From positions 13,188,248 through 13,252,247 of the forward strand of contig CM031622.1 in the NCBI GenBank assembly GCA_018398815.1: a stretch of DNA of 64,000 nt, read 5' to 3'. Position numbers and translations under genes: made by a program. This DNA is from Conus ventricosus. Lineage: Eukaryota; Mollusca; Gastropoda; Neogastropoda; Conidae. The first letter of the stretch is position 1. Every line of letters starts with the position of its first letter. Shown in pieces: positions 46,440 to 56,930 of the stretch. A model generated the notes under the pieces. The model was not told the origin of the DNA. It saw only the letters and a program-made list of their open reading frames with translations, and searched no databases.

Positions 46440-47284
46440 GCATTACTGACACATTTGTCGGGATACTACTTTGCATAATGTCTTAATGTTAGCAGTCCAT
46501 GAAAGACTGTGGTCTATCACTATGTCCAGAACACGGTATTCTCTACATGCGTAGCGGGTTGTTGTGTGCACGACTTTGGTCTTACCGCGATTTAGTGACA
46601 TGATTCACACGGCACAGCTGACTTCGGACTTTTGTTGTAATGAAACACACATAGAATTAAGGTTATAGCTGCTTGTATGAATCATGGCATCACAGCAAAG
46701 GTCACAAGATTCCCCAATAGGACAAGGGACACCGTTTTCACAGATGGAAAATAGGAGAGGTCCTGAAACTGAGCCCTGGGGTACACCATATCTGAATGGT
46801 AAAACATTTGATGTCGAAGAATTGACTTGACTTGACTTGGTCCCTTAGACGTCGGTCCGTGGGGGCACCCCTGAAGCAGTGACAACCATCCTTCTCCATT
46901 CCTCTCTGTTCTCTGCCCTCCGCAATGTATTTCTCAGCCGCAGGCCTGTCCATTCCGTGATGTTATCCTCCCATCTTTTCCTTTGTCGACCTCTTCGCCT
47001 TTGTCCTGGTACTGTGCCCTGCATGATTGTCTTGGCAAGGCCTGTTGATCATGTGATGTGTCCATACCATTTCAGTTTGCGTCTTTTTACTGAGGTTAGG
47101 AGATCGACATATGGACCAATTTCATTCTCGATGCGCTTTTTAACTTCCACATTGCTGATGTGATCTCTGTATGAGATGCCAAGGAGTCGTCGAAGAATTA
47201 AAAGCGACAAATTACTGACGACCGTCTAGGGATGATGAAACCAGTGGCAGCTCATTTGAAGCACGCTTCCTGATACTCCCACAG

Positions 47285-47285
<1 letters not shown>
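46440..47285 (-). pseudogene. LINE reverse transcriptase fragment, split by a nested RTE insertion
   Basis: Reading on the minus strand and removing 46824-47199, the sequence encodes FVAFNSSTSNVLPFRYGVPQ then GSVSGPLLFSI (RT motif B), and further on MIHTSSYNLNSMCVS, IMSLNRGKTKVVHTTTR and HSLSWTANIKTLCKV. Motif C (FADD) is not preserved, and one or more stops are present. The order of motifs fits a CR1/jockey-type RT. It is a dead fragment. Confidence 0.75.
46824..47188 (-). mobile_element. 5'-truncated RTE-type LINE insertion with 11-bp target duplication
   Basis: The minus strand encodes LLGISYRDHISNVEVKKRIE, then VDLLTSVKRRKLKWYGHIT, QRRRGRQRKRWEDNITEWTG and ENREEWRRMVVTASGVPP, the well-known C-terminus of RTE-like LINE ORF2. 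One in-frame TGA stands where CGA (Arg) is expected, a CpG-type decay. The 3' end carries (AAGTC)n, and the insertion is flanked by exact GTCGAAGAATT copies at 46813-46823 and 47189-47199. Confidence 0.85.

Positions 47286-47288
<3 letters not shown>

Positions 47289-47357
<69 letters not shown>
47289..47357. repeat. (GA)n(CAGA)n microsatellite
   Basis: A GA run of about 48 bp passes into a CAGA run. A second, interrupted GA run lies at 47750-47812, about 330 bp upstream of the promoter of gene 2. The stretch 47360-47745 shows no gene. Confidence 0.95.
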
Positions 47358-47746
47358 GTCCTTTAACTGATTACTACAGTTTTAGAAGCCCACACGAGAT
47401 CTAACAGCTAGGCGAAAATAATGAACGGTATTCTCTTATCACCACCTCTTCACGCCACCGCTCAATTAAAAGGGCTCGAAAACCCACCAGTAAGACTACA
47501 TCTGTGTGGGGGAGACTGCACGAGCTCTCTGTTAAGACAATCCACTGACGGAAAGAAATTTTTAGATTTCCCAGTTTAATTAGAAAACACCCCGAATGTC
47601 CTGCAAATGCCAAGCTGGCGAATGAGATGATTCGGGGCTGATATCTGACGGAAAGCAGCTCTCTTGCAAAGGGAAGTTATCGAATAGGGTCCATAAACTT
47701 CAGGATTATCATGACATTTTGGCTTTCAGATCTCATTCAGGCGTTT

Positions 47747-47779
<33 letters not shown>

Positions 47780-48138
47780 AGAGAGAGAGACAGAGAGAGA
47801 CAGAGACAGAGAACGAATGAAAGAGCGGCGCACAGTGGAAGGGGTGATGCATAGCCTCTGTTTCCACCTTCAAAAATAAAAGCGAAGTCTTCACATACAT
47901 TGATATCAGCGCTGCTTTGATTCGTGGACGCCTGTTTCAATCATCGCATCAAACTCAAGAGGGATGGTGTCACAAACGAACATCAAAGATCATCCGGAGT
48001 CTTTTCATCATCTCTGCCATCTTACTGTCGCTTCAGCTGCCTGTGCCCCCGTGCACTCCCATCCCCACCTCCACCATCATCCCCTAACCCTCACCACATC
48101 GCTCGCCCCCTCCTTCTCCCCTTCTCTGATGGTTACCG

Positions 48139-48146
48139 TATAAAAG
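48139..48146 (+). promoter_or_regulatory. TATA box of the secreted coiled-coil gene
   Basis: TATAAAAG is followed about 30 bp downstream by a plausible start region around CGCATCC (48170-48176) and a short 5' UTR of roughly 45 nt before the ATG at 48218. A pyrimidine-rich stretch precedes it. The spacing is that of a canonical TATA promoter. Confidence 0.55.
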
Positions 48147-48217
48147 CAGATTCTCCTTGCCAGTGTTCGCGCATCCAACTCGACCAGTCGTTTGCTGCAC
48201 TCACTGACGTCCACACG

Positions 48218-48288
48218 ATGAGCCGTCTGCCCACGATCATCGTCGTAGTTGTCGCCCTTGGCTGGCTGTCGACGACCGATGCAAGCTT
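48218..48288 (+). CDS. Unrecognised secreted coiled-coil protein, exon 1 (signal peptide)
   Basis: The ATG at 48218 starts MSRLPTIIVVVVALGW, then LSTTDAS: a short basic N-terminus, a hydrophobic core and a small-residue cleavage region (after about residue 21-23), which is a textbook signal peptide filling the first exon. The donor AGCTT|GTGAGT follows at 48289, leaving two bases of a codon. Without splicing the frame would stop at once (TTG TGA). Later exons at 55662, 58000 and 62765 match in phase (2, 1, 0). The protein is thus secreted and unrelated to the coactivator gene. I do not recognise the family. Confidence 0.65.
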
Positions 48289-48446
48289 GTGAGTATGGCT
48301 GTCCATGTACTGTTCTCTGTGTGAAGCTTGTGAGTACGGCTGTCCATGTGCTGTTCTCTGTGTGAAGCTTGTGAGTATGGCTGTCCATGTGCTGTTCTCT
48401 CTGTGAAGCATGTGAGTACGGCTGTCCATGTGCTGTTCTCTGTGTG
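48283..48446. repeat. 41-bp repeat, four copies, each carrying the exon 1 splice-donor string
   Basis: Units start AAGCTTGTGAGTATGGCTG at 48283, 48324, 48365 and 48406 (the last has AAGCATGTGAG). The first overlaps the end of exon 1 and its donor, so three more good GTGAGT sites follow downstream. Confidence 0.9.
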
Positions 48447-48582
48447 AAGTGACTTATGTGGTCCGTAAATGGCATCGCCATGTGCTTCATATCATTGATA
48501 ACGGCCCGCACGGCTAAAATGACGTCATTTTGATACAGGAACGTTCAGACACTGTCAGAGATGGGCATCAGCTGGCGAGTCC

Positions 48583-48672
48583 CCTGTATTGATTGATCCC
48601 CTGTATTGATTGATCCCCTGTATTGATTGATCCCCTGCCCAATACTCCCCCTGCTTGTCTATGGCGTGCGCG

Positions 48673-48722
<50 letters not shown>
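48583..48722. repeat. 16-bp repeat followed by (GT)n
   Basis: Four copies of CCCTGTATTGATTGAT at about 48583-48640, then a GT run at about 48676-48721. The GT run is followed by CCTGAAGAAGCCTTCACGAA, a distant relative of the motif found at other repeat ends. Bases 48760-49223 have no recognised feature. Confidence 0.9.
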
Positions 48723-48723
<1 letters not shown>

Positions 48724-49235
48724 TCCTGAAGAAGCCTTCACGAAAGCTTGAATTTGATAAAATTTGAACGTGTGGAAAATCATTACCAACTTGTTTTAAC
48801 CTCAATTAGAAAAAGAAAGAAAGCAATAAGCCTCAGCTGGCTTAACTTTCTTGTCACAAAAAGTGTTTTGAAGAAAATGGGCGTCATTAATAGCGATAAA
48901 TGTTCATTTTGCGAGACAGAGACAAATTCAGCGCAACAGTACTTATGGCATGGTAATTATGTTCATAGTGTCTGAAGTGAACTAGAGAAAATGATAAAAG
49001 AAAAAAAAAGTGAAAACTGTTTGAGAATCAAGTTTGTCATAGAACTGGTACTGTTTGGTACGGATGAACAAATAACAACGGATGAAGCGCCTGACCAAAT
49101 TATCCTACTTGGTAATTGGTAATGTGGATTATATCTTTACTGTCCGAAAAAAAGAAAAGAAACGCATACTTTTTACTATATTCACTATGGATGCCAAAGC
49201 ACTCATGGTAGGTTGTAACCAACCAGTGGAAAATG

Positions 49236-50095
49236 ACCAGCCGCCGTGGCGAAGTGGTTAGCGTCGCGGACTCCCGGCTGGGAGGTCGTGGGTTCGAATC
49301 CCATCAGAAGTCATGTGGGTTTTTCTCCCTGACCGGCTCCTACCCAGAGTTGAGTTTCCTGCGGACTCAGTTGGGAAAGACTGGGACCACACAGTCGAGT
49401 TTCATCCACATGGATGCGTTTCTGAGAGTGTTGCTCAAATTTCCTGACCAACACTGCAGGTGCCTGTATCTCTCGGGCCTGGTTGACGCCGGGATATATT
49501 ATGAAAGGAAGCGTAGAGTACAGCCCTGTCATGTAGTCTCAGACCGAAATGGAAATCCGTAGCATCATCTTAATCATCCTCATTCTCATCAATCAGCATT
49601 AAAAAAATAAAAAGTCTCAATTCTGTGGCCCTTCATGCCCTGCTCTCATGGTGACCTCAATTTCGATGTCTTCTCCACGTCTGTGGCCTTGGTTTGGTTC
49701 CGTCGGGGTCACCGGTATCGGCGAGTCCATGGGAGCTGTCGTTGGACGGACGTGGTGGCGCCCTCCGGAGGGAGAGCTCACTCACGCCGGCTCCGCGACT
49801 AAGCAATTATTGTCGTCAGTAGGGGGCTTAGTAGGTGGTGTCCTGCGTATGTTAGATCAGAACAGGCGCCACTGAACACCACCGAAGTGACTCGGCGGCA
49901 GTGCAGTGTCTCCTCCGGTGGGGTGCCTCTTAACGACTTGACATTGACTGCTCCCTGTGGGTTGCTGGTGCCGGGGCTGCGGCGGGGGCCGACCGAGCTG
50001 TGGCTGTGGACGGGGTGTCAGAATGAGCGGCGTGGGTGCACTGCCTCTGAGGTGGCGCAGAGGTTGGGACAGCAAAAAAAACAAACAAAAAAAAA
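49236..50095 (+). mobile_element. tRNA-headed bipartite retroposon, full-length copy (860 bp)
   Basis: The exact 12-bp target duplication CAGTGGAAAATG stands at 49224-49235 and 50096-50107. The 5' head ACCAGCCGCCGTGGCGAAGT has an A-box-like string, and GGTTCGAATCC at 49291-49301 is a B box, so the head derives from a tRNA and could be a Pol III promoter. A first body module ends in an A run near 49605; a second, GC-rich module (GTCACCGGTATCGGCGAGTC and following) ends in A/C-rich DNA. No protein is encoded. It lies in intron 1 of gene 2. Confidence 0.85.
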
Positions 50096-50469
50096 CAGTG
50101 GAAAATGTTTCTTTACTTCTGTGCTTCACGTGTGCTCATGCATTTAGCGCCAGGCGGATTGCACGTGCACAAAATGGCCACTTGGACAAGTTTCCATTTT
50201 TGGGTCGTGCTTTGCGCATGAGTGAAGCAAATGCATGCACGTTTTGGGGAATGACTGCTCAAAGAAAGGCAAACAAACCGTACACACAGTGAGTCATTCT
50301 GAGGAAAATCAGTCCGTCAATACAAAGTACAAAGATGCCGCGACTCGGTCAGCAAGAACGTGAGAACGCACTGGGGCGTTGGCAAGCTGGGCAATGTCAG
50401 CCTGAAGTCGCCCGACACTTCAGCGTGAGCCAGAGCACCCTCAGCAGGCTTCTGAGTCGTCATCGCATC

Positions 50470-50720
50470 GGCGTCAGCCCGCTATTGCGCGGGCCCGCTA
50501 TTGCGCGATTGCGTGGGCCCGCTATTGCGCGGGCCCGCTATTGCGCGACAGTGTAGCGTTAGGGTTAGGGTTAGTGTAGGGTTAGGGTTAGGGTTAGGGT
50601 TACGGTTAGGGTTAGGGTTAGGGTTAGGGTTAGGATTAGCGGGCCGCGCAATATCGGGCCATAGCGGGCCGCGCAATAGCGGGCCCCGCAATAGCGGGCC
50701 GCGCAATAGCGGGCCCGCCC
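50470..50720. mobile_element. Palindromic insertion with telomeric (TTAGGG)n core
   Basis: The 9-bp string CATCGCATC lies on both sides (50461-50469 and 50721-50729), so this is an insertion. The left arm is made of GCCCGCTATTGCGCGG units, the right arm of the inverted form (GCGCAATAGCGGGCC). Between them 50558-50636 is about 13 TTAGGG hexamers with a few errors. No protein fits. A 9-bp duplication and repeat-built arms recall foldback/Mutator-like elements; that link is inference. Confidence 0.75.
50558..50636 (+). repeat. Interstitial telomeric repeat (TTAGGG)n
   Basis: About 13 hexamers in the G-rich orientation, with single-base variants (TTAGTGTAGGG, TTACGG, TTAGGA). It forms the centre of the palindromic insertion. 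Confidence 0.95.
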
Positions 50721-51689
50721 CATCGCATCAGGGGCTCCACGGCAGATGACCACGCTCTGGAAGACCTTTGGCAACAACTCCAGCTGAAGACCGCTACATC
50801 CGGGACAGCCACCTGTGAAATCGCTTTCAGTCTCCCTCACCAACCGCCCAGCAATTACCCGCCTGCATACTGCAGGGCTATGGGCTTGCAGACCTGTCAG
50901 AGGACCTGTCCACACACAGCGTCATCGTGATGCGTAGAAAATTAAATGTCTAGTTGGATGTCCTCGTCAGTATTCAATTTTGCAGGGTAATGATTTCCTT
51001 TCGTACCCCCTCTCCCATCACTACCTTCTTGAAGCCATTCAGTTGGCTTATGGCTACTCGCCGACAACGGTTGTGTCAGAACTGTACAAATCTTCGGCAT
51101 TAAACACAGTTATTAGGAATGTGCGTCAACTAAACCGTTTTAACGGAAAGGAAACATGAAGGCAGTCCTGGCTTGGGGTTCATGTTGACATGACTGAGAA
51201 ATCGTCTAGCAATGTATCGGTAGTCTGCAAACATGCAAAACTGACGGAATCTTATCACGGCTATCGCTTCGGCATGCATCCAGACCCTAGCATTCATAGG
51301 TGTTTTTTTTTTTTTTTTTATTATGGCAGCCCATGTCCCATCCCTGTTTTGAATCAGCATGGTAGAAGAGTCTACTCGATACTTTGCTGTTACAAGATTA
51401 AGACAGAAGGCCAGATCATCGCTCCCTGACAACTATTCATATTTGTGGCAGTCTGTGATGGCAACTGACTGATGGCTTGAATGCATTTCAAATGATCAAG
51501 TCATCAAGATGCAGTGCCGACAAACAATTTATTGAATAAAACCATACTTACAGAAATTTTTTTCCTACTAATAGCATCGTTCCATTATGAAAAATTACTG
51601 ATAATAACAGAGCATAAAAACTTTTATTAGGAATGCACACATTTTACTGACGTAAGGTTTGAGTACGACGAATAAGTGCAACTACACCG

Positions 51690-52030
51690 GAAGACTTTAA
51701 AAAAAAAATTATTATCCACCATGTGGGAAAGATGGGAGCTAAAAAGCTGGACAGTTGTTTTCCCGATCCCTGAACTGAGCATTATACAAGGACGAGAGGT
51801 AAGCCCGCGGAGTGTCGAGCCTGCCTTTCAAAGCACTGACAGAAGGGGCACTGACTGCGCTATCTGGCAGACTATACCAGACAGCCATCACTTTTCGGAA
51901 GACAAAAGTTTAGTTCTCACACCGAGTCTGCTTGGTCAACTTCAAAAGGTTGCCCCCACTACATTACGCCTGGTAGAGCCAAACTTGCATCTCTCAGCTA
52001 AGGGAGGTCCTTATAGACGTCAATCATCTT
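51690..52030 (-). pseudogene. CR1-like LINE ORF2, extreme C-terminus
   Basis: On the minus strand the frame reads GGNLLKLTKQTRCEN, stop, then FRKVMAVWYSLPDSAVSAPS and VSALKGRLDTPRA. This is the conserved end of CR1-type RT proteins (an F-x-x-R-V-W-N-S-LP ... V-x-AP-S ... F-K-x-RLD pattern). It has one stop and lacks the polymerase core. The array at 52000-52948 lies immediately upstream on the same strand. Confidence 0.7.
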
Positions 52031-52948
52031 AAATCTCTCAGCCGAGGGAGGTCCTTACAAACGTCAATCATCTTAAATCTCTCAGCCAAGGGAGGTCCTT
52101 ACAAACGTCAATCATCTTAAATCTCTCAGCCAAGGGAGGTCCTTATAAACGTCAATCATCTTAAATCTCTCAGCCGAGGGAGGTCCTTATAAACGTCAAT
52201 CATCTTAAATCTCTCAGCCGAGGGAGGTCCTTATAGACGTCAATCATCTTAAATCTCTCGGCCGAGGGAGGTCCTTATAAACGTCAATCATCTTAAATCT
52301 CTCGGCCGAGGGAGGTCCTTATAAACGTCAATCATCTTAAATCTCTCAGCCGAGGGAGGTCCTTATAGACGTCAATCATCTTAAATCTCTCGGCCGAGGA
52401 GGTCCTTATAAACGTCAATCATCTTAAATCTCTCGGCCGAGGGAGGTCCTTATAAACGTCAATCATCTTAAATCTCTCAGCCAAGGGAGGTCCTTATAAA
52501 CGTCAATCATCTTAAATCTCTCAGCCGAGGGAGGTCCTTATAGACGTCAATCATCTTAAATCTCTCGGCCGAGGGAGGTCCTTATAAACGTCAATCATCT
52601 TAAATCTCTCGGCCGAGGGAGGTCCTTATAAACGTCAATCATCTTAAATCTCTCAGCCGAGGGAGGTCCTTATAGACGTCAATCATCTTAAATCTCTCGG
52701 CCGAGGGAGGTCCTTATAAACGTCAATCATCTTAAATCTCTCGGCCGAGGGAGGTCCTTATAAACGTCAATCATCTTAAATCTCTCAGCCAAGGGAGGTC
52801 CTTATAAACGTCAATCATCTTGAATCTCTCAGCCAAGGGAGGTCCTTATAAACGTCAATCATCTTAAATCTCTCAGCCAAGGGAGGTCCTTATAGACGTC
52901 AATCATCTTAAATCTCTCAGCCAAGGGAGGTCCTTATAGACGTCAATT
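52000..52948. repeat. 44-bp minisatellite, about 21 copies, seeded from the LINE
   Basis: Units read AATCTCTCAGCCGAGGGAGG, then TCCTTATAAACGTCAATCAT and CTTA. On the minus strand each encodes MIDVYKDLP, which corresponds to the conserved (R)GDLIEVYK stretch that in CR1-type LINEs precedes the C-terminal segment found at 51690-52030. Variation is mostly CAGCC/CGGCC and AAACG/AGACG. Confidence 0.9.
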
Positions 52949-53107
52949 ACGCATTGTCAGACTTACACTGTTCATTGCGCTCAGTCACGATTAAAGCCAC
53001 CACTACCACCACCCCTGCCCCCCTCCCCTTTTCCCCCATTCTCTTTGCGTCAAATATTGCGACTGACCGACTTTGTGTATGAAATTCCCTCAGCCTCTGT
53101 CGATCAT

Positions 53108-54092
53108 TCTGGCCAATAACCGCCACTAAACTGACCATGACTTCTGACAGGAAATGACTGACAAATAACCGCCACCAAACTGACCATGACTTCAGACAGG
53201 TTCTGGACAATAACCGCCACCAAACTGACCATGACTTCAGACAGGTTCTGGACAATAACCGCCACCAAACTGACCATGACTTCAGACAGGTTCTGGCCAA
53301 TAACCGCCACCAAACTGACCATGACTTCAGACAGGTTCTGGCCAATAACCGCCACCAAACTGACCATGACTTCAGACAGGAAATGACTGGCCAATAACCG
53401 CCACCAAACTGACCATGACTTCAGACAGGTTCTGGCCAATAACTGCAACCAAACTGACCATGATTTCTGACAGGAAATGACTGGCCAATAACCGCCACCA
53501 AACTGACCATGACTTCAGACAGGTTCTGGCCAATAACCGCCACTAAACTGACCATGACTTCAGACAGGTTCTGGCCAATACCCGCCACCAAACTGACAAT
53601 GACTTCTGACAGGAAATGACTGGCCAATAACCGCCACCAAACTGACCATGACTTCAGACAGGTTCTGGCCAATAACCGCCACCAAACTGACCATGACTTC
53701 TGACAGGTTCTGGCCAATAACCGCCACCAAACTGACCATGACTTCAGACAGGAAATGACTGACCAATAACCGCCACCAAACTGACCATGACTTCAGACAG
53801 GAAATGACTGACCAATAACCGCCACCAAACTGACCATGCCTTCAGACAGGAAATGACTGGCCAATAACCGCCACCAAACTGACCATGACTTCAGACAGGT
53901 TCTGGCCAATAACTGCCACTAAACTGACCATGACTTCTGACAGGAAATGACTGGCCAATAACCGCCACCAAACTGACCATGACTTCTGACATGAAATGAC
54001 TGGCCAATAACCGCCACCAAACTGACCATGACTTCAGACAGGTTCTGGCCAATAACCGCCACCAAACTGACCATGACTTCTGACAGGAAATG
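53108..54092. repeat. 45/49-bp minisatellite, about 21 copies
   Basis: Units contain GACCATGACTTCAGACAGG, then either TTCTGGCCAATAACCGCCAC or AAATGACTGGCCAATAACCG. The two forms differ by four bases and are intermingled. Frames across it are artefacts. It is intronic in gene 2. Confidence 0.95.
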
Positions 54093-54323
54093 ACAGACTT
54101 ATCATGTGGGAGGTGGGAAGGAGGGGGAGGGGGAGGAGGTCAGCGGAAAACCTGTCAAAGCGCGGTTAGAACAACCTCCTCTGTTACTGACCTCACCGAT
54201 CGCACGGCCGACACTGAGAATGACCAAAATTAGGCTGCTCGTCGTGAATGCCAGCGCTAAACCAGCAAAGCTCAGTGTGCCGCCAGATCATAGATGTAGA
54301 ATGAACTCATCTCTACATTACAG

Positions 54324-54509
54324 CTGTACACGCGATGGACAAGAACGTTGTTCGGGATCACACCATCGCCCAGCTGTCACACATCACTTCGCTGCAGCAA
54401 AAGGTCGCGTCATCTGAGGCGCAGGATGAACACACCATTTCTGTCCTGCACAAATACGCTCTGACCAAACCCAACGCGCTTTGCTGTCGCTTCTTCTTCA
54501 CGCTCTGTC
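54324..54509 (+). CDS. Possible cassette exon, phase-incompatible with the main chain
   Basis: A good acceptor (TCTCTACATTACAG) and donor (CTGTC|GTGAGT) bound an open frame encoding MDKNVVRDHTIAQLSHITSL, then QQKVASSEAQDEHTI, with a coil-like spacing of hydrophobic residues. It would enter and leave in phase 1, while the flanking exons of gene 2 are joined in phase 2, so it cannot be inserted between them without a frameshift. It may belong to another transcript or be chance. Confidence 0.22.
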
Positions 54510-55010
54510 GTGAGTACAATACGAATCATTTCTTGAACGCCACTCCGAATCTCACGCGATGCACGTGCAGCAGTTTGCCTGGTTTCGTGCTGGTATGGCT
54601 CTTTGTTTCGGTCAAATGTCCGAGAAAGTTTGCCGTCACTGAACAACCTGAGTATTCCATTGTGCAGTGGTTAATATTTCTTTATGCCACAAGAATGCGC
54701 TCACAGTATCCCCGACGGTCAAAGTCCACACGAAATATCATGTGACACGGTATATAACCGTGGTTTACAGACACGTTCGATACTGACCTCATTCCACACA
54801 TGCACATTATTCTTTTCGTCAAAATGTCAGGAATGAAAGAACTAAAATTGCCGAAATCTCTTGATATTGGAAGAAAAAAAAAACGTGTACAGAATGTATC
54901 GCGCCTAAAGTGACAAATGTAGCGGTGAGGACGCACATTAAACATCATAGGTGGTGACATAGCCCAACACCGTGACAGGTTGTTGGTTTGAAACCCACTG
55001 TTTGTGTTGG

Positions 55011-55041
<31 letters not shown>

Positions 55042-55274
55042 CATGGTGGAAGTAAATGATCAGTGCAGTTTAATGAGAGTTTTTTTGTTGTTTTTCTTTC
55101 GTTTCTTGTACGTTTGCTTTATAAATATTTGTGTGCCCATAAAGAGAAACCATAACTGAACTTCAATATGATTTGATTAAACTGATTTCTACGTTTATTA
55201 TATATATATATATCAGTATATTTAAAATGCCTAAAGCAATTCTATAAGTGCTCAACCCTTGGGGAGCAACATTA

Positions 55275-55461
<187 letters not shown>

Positions 55462-55622
55462 GATTCTAATTGATTTCTTTGGACGTGACTTGGATTTTGT
55501 TGGTTTCGGTATGCTTGGGCAAAATTTCATTGACCATTGATTTGATTTTGAACCGGTTGGAATTCTTACTGTGAAGGGGGAAGAAGGGGTTAATTTGATT
55601 TTTAATTCGACTTGGAATTTTG

Positions 55623-55656
<34 letters not shown>

Positions 55657-55661
55657 CACAG

Positions 55662-55744
55662 TGGTTCGCCGAACGCCTACCTACCACCCCCGCCACAAAA
55701 TCGGCCGCTGGATCTCCTGGATAAACTCTACAACAAGCTTGATG
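55662..55744 (+). CDS. Secreted coiled-coil protein, exon 2
   Basis: The acceptor TGTGTTTCACAG ends at 55661, behind a GT-rich run. With the two bases left from exon 1 it reads FGSPNAYLPPPPQNRPLDLL, then DKLYNKLD. This makes the mature N-terminus a proline-rich linker followed by the beginning of an amphipathic helix. The donor GATG|GTTTGA at 55745 leaves one base, which completes an Asp codon with exon 3. No stop occurs in this phase. Introns 1 and 2 are 7.4 and 2.3 kb. The stretch 55745-56680 of the intron holds a polypyrimidine run near 56555-56620 and no other gene. Confidence 0.6.
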
Positions 55745-56680
55745 GTTTGAACCAATTTCTCTGATAATATCACTATTATTCTTACTGCTTGTTGGATTTT
55801 CCGCTGTAATTCTGTTGCTAATGTCTGTGCCGTTACGTCCTACACGGAGGTGAATTTTTTTTTACCCGTGTCCGTTTGTTTCTTTCTTTCTTCGGTTGTG
55901 TATCAGCCAAATTGTGCAAGAACTGCTGGACCACAAGACAGACTGACAGGAAGATGGAATGCGACCCAGCTGACCAACTCACGACATCTTGGCGCGGCCA
56001 CACACCACAATTAAGATTTTGCACTAAGTCACTTAAACAGAAAAAAAGAAAGGAAAAAAAGTGGAAAAATCCATGTAAGCGTTTTGAGGTGTAGCATACA
56101 TTTTAGCCCAAACTTGATTTTAGATTAATGACAGATCAAACGACCCCCCCCCTCCCTCCCATTAATTTATCTTGCTTTTAGGGATTTCTCCTGATGAAGT
56201 TCTTCATGACGTAGATATACATGAGCTACCCCTTACCAGACGTCACATGTCAGGGTTTCGCACTCGCCCTTGACCCTACCTTTGGCCAGGTGGTTTTCCC
56301 CCCAAATCCCAGTCCTTTTATGTCATCTGTCTGCCTGGAACCATCTGGCACGCACCTTGATGGGCATAGGATAGAAAAGAAGGCAAAGCAACCTTCAGAC
56401 ACAATGAACATTGTCAAAACAATCTCATTGTGCCTGTGTATAAATACTCGACTCAAAGCAAGGCCTTGGCGCTTTTCAGACACGTGGCGCGAGTAACTCT
56501 TTCAGTCCATACCGACGATTACGATGGGTGCTTTACTTTTTTTCTCTTTTTCTCCTCCTCCTCCTCCTCCTCCTTCTTCTCCTTCTTCCTCTCCCTCTCC
56601 TCCTCCTCCTCCTTCTTTTTCGTCTCATTGTTAAATTCCTGTCTGGCCATTTCTGCCCATGACACACACTAGGCAGAAGC

Positions 56681-56930
56681 CGGTTGTTAGTCGAAAATTT
56701 CCGCCAAGCAAACAGATGACAATCAAAGGTATGGGACTATTTCGGTTGTTAGTCGAAACATCCCGCCAAGCAGACAGATGACAATCAACGGTATGGGACT
56801 ATTTCGGTTGTTAGTCGAAAATTCCCGCCAAGCAGACAGATGACAATCAAAGGTATGGGACTATTTCGGTTGTTAGTCGAAAGTTCCCGCCAAGCAGACA
56901 GATGACAATCAAAGGTATGGAACTATTTCG
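56681..56930. repeat. 62-bp tandem repeat, four copies
   Basis: Units contain CGGTTGTTAGTCGAAAATTC, then CCGCCAAGCAGACAGATGAC and GGTATGGGACTATTT. Intronic in gene 2. Confidence 0.95.

Larger units (their letters stand above)
50335..50960 (+). pseudogene. Tc1-like transposase, N-terminal part, interrupted
   Basis: The frame from 50335 encodes MPRLGQQERENALGRWQAGQ, then VARHFSVSQSTLSRLLSRHR: the first helix-turn-helix of a Tc1/mariner transposase. At 50470 a 251-bp palindromic insertion splits it. After 50729 the homology resumes in shifted frames (GSTADD, then DRYIRDSHL, NRFQSPSPTAQQL). The DDE catalytic part is not seen in clear form. The copy is dead. Bases 50108-50334 show nothing; 50961-51660 contain only a weak frame and a poly(T) run. 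Confidence 0.75.

Noticed and set aside
48722..48760. CCTGAAGAAGCCTTCACGAA followed by AGCTTG as a hammerhead motif
   Set aside because: The order resembles the other end motifs, but no GGCC-type stem II pairs and no stem III is possible.
49236..49310. Possible tRNA genes at the heads of the 855-bp elements (also 44017 and 61029)
   Set aside because: They have A and B boxes but no clean cloverleaf and acceptor pairing, and they belong to retroposons with target duplications.
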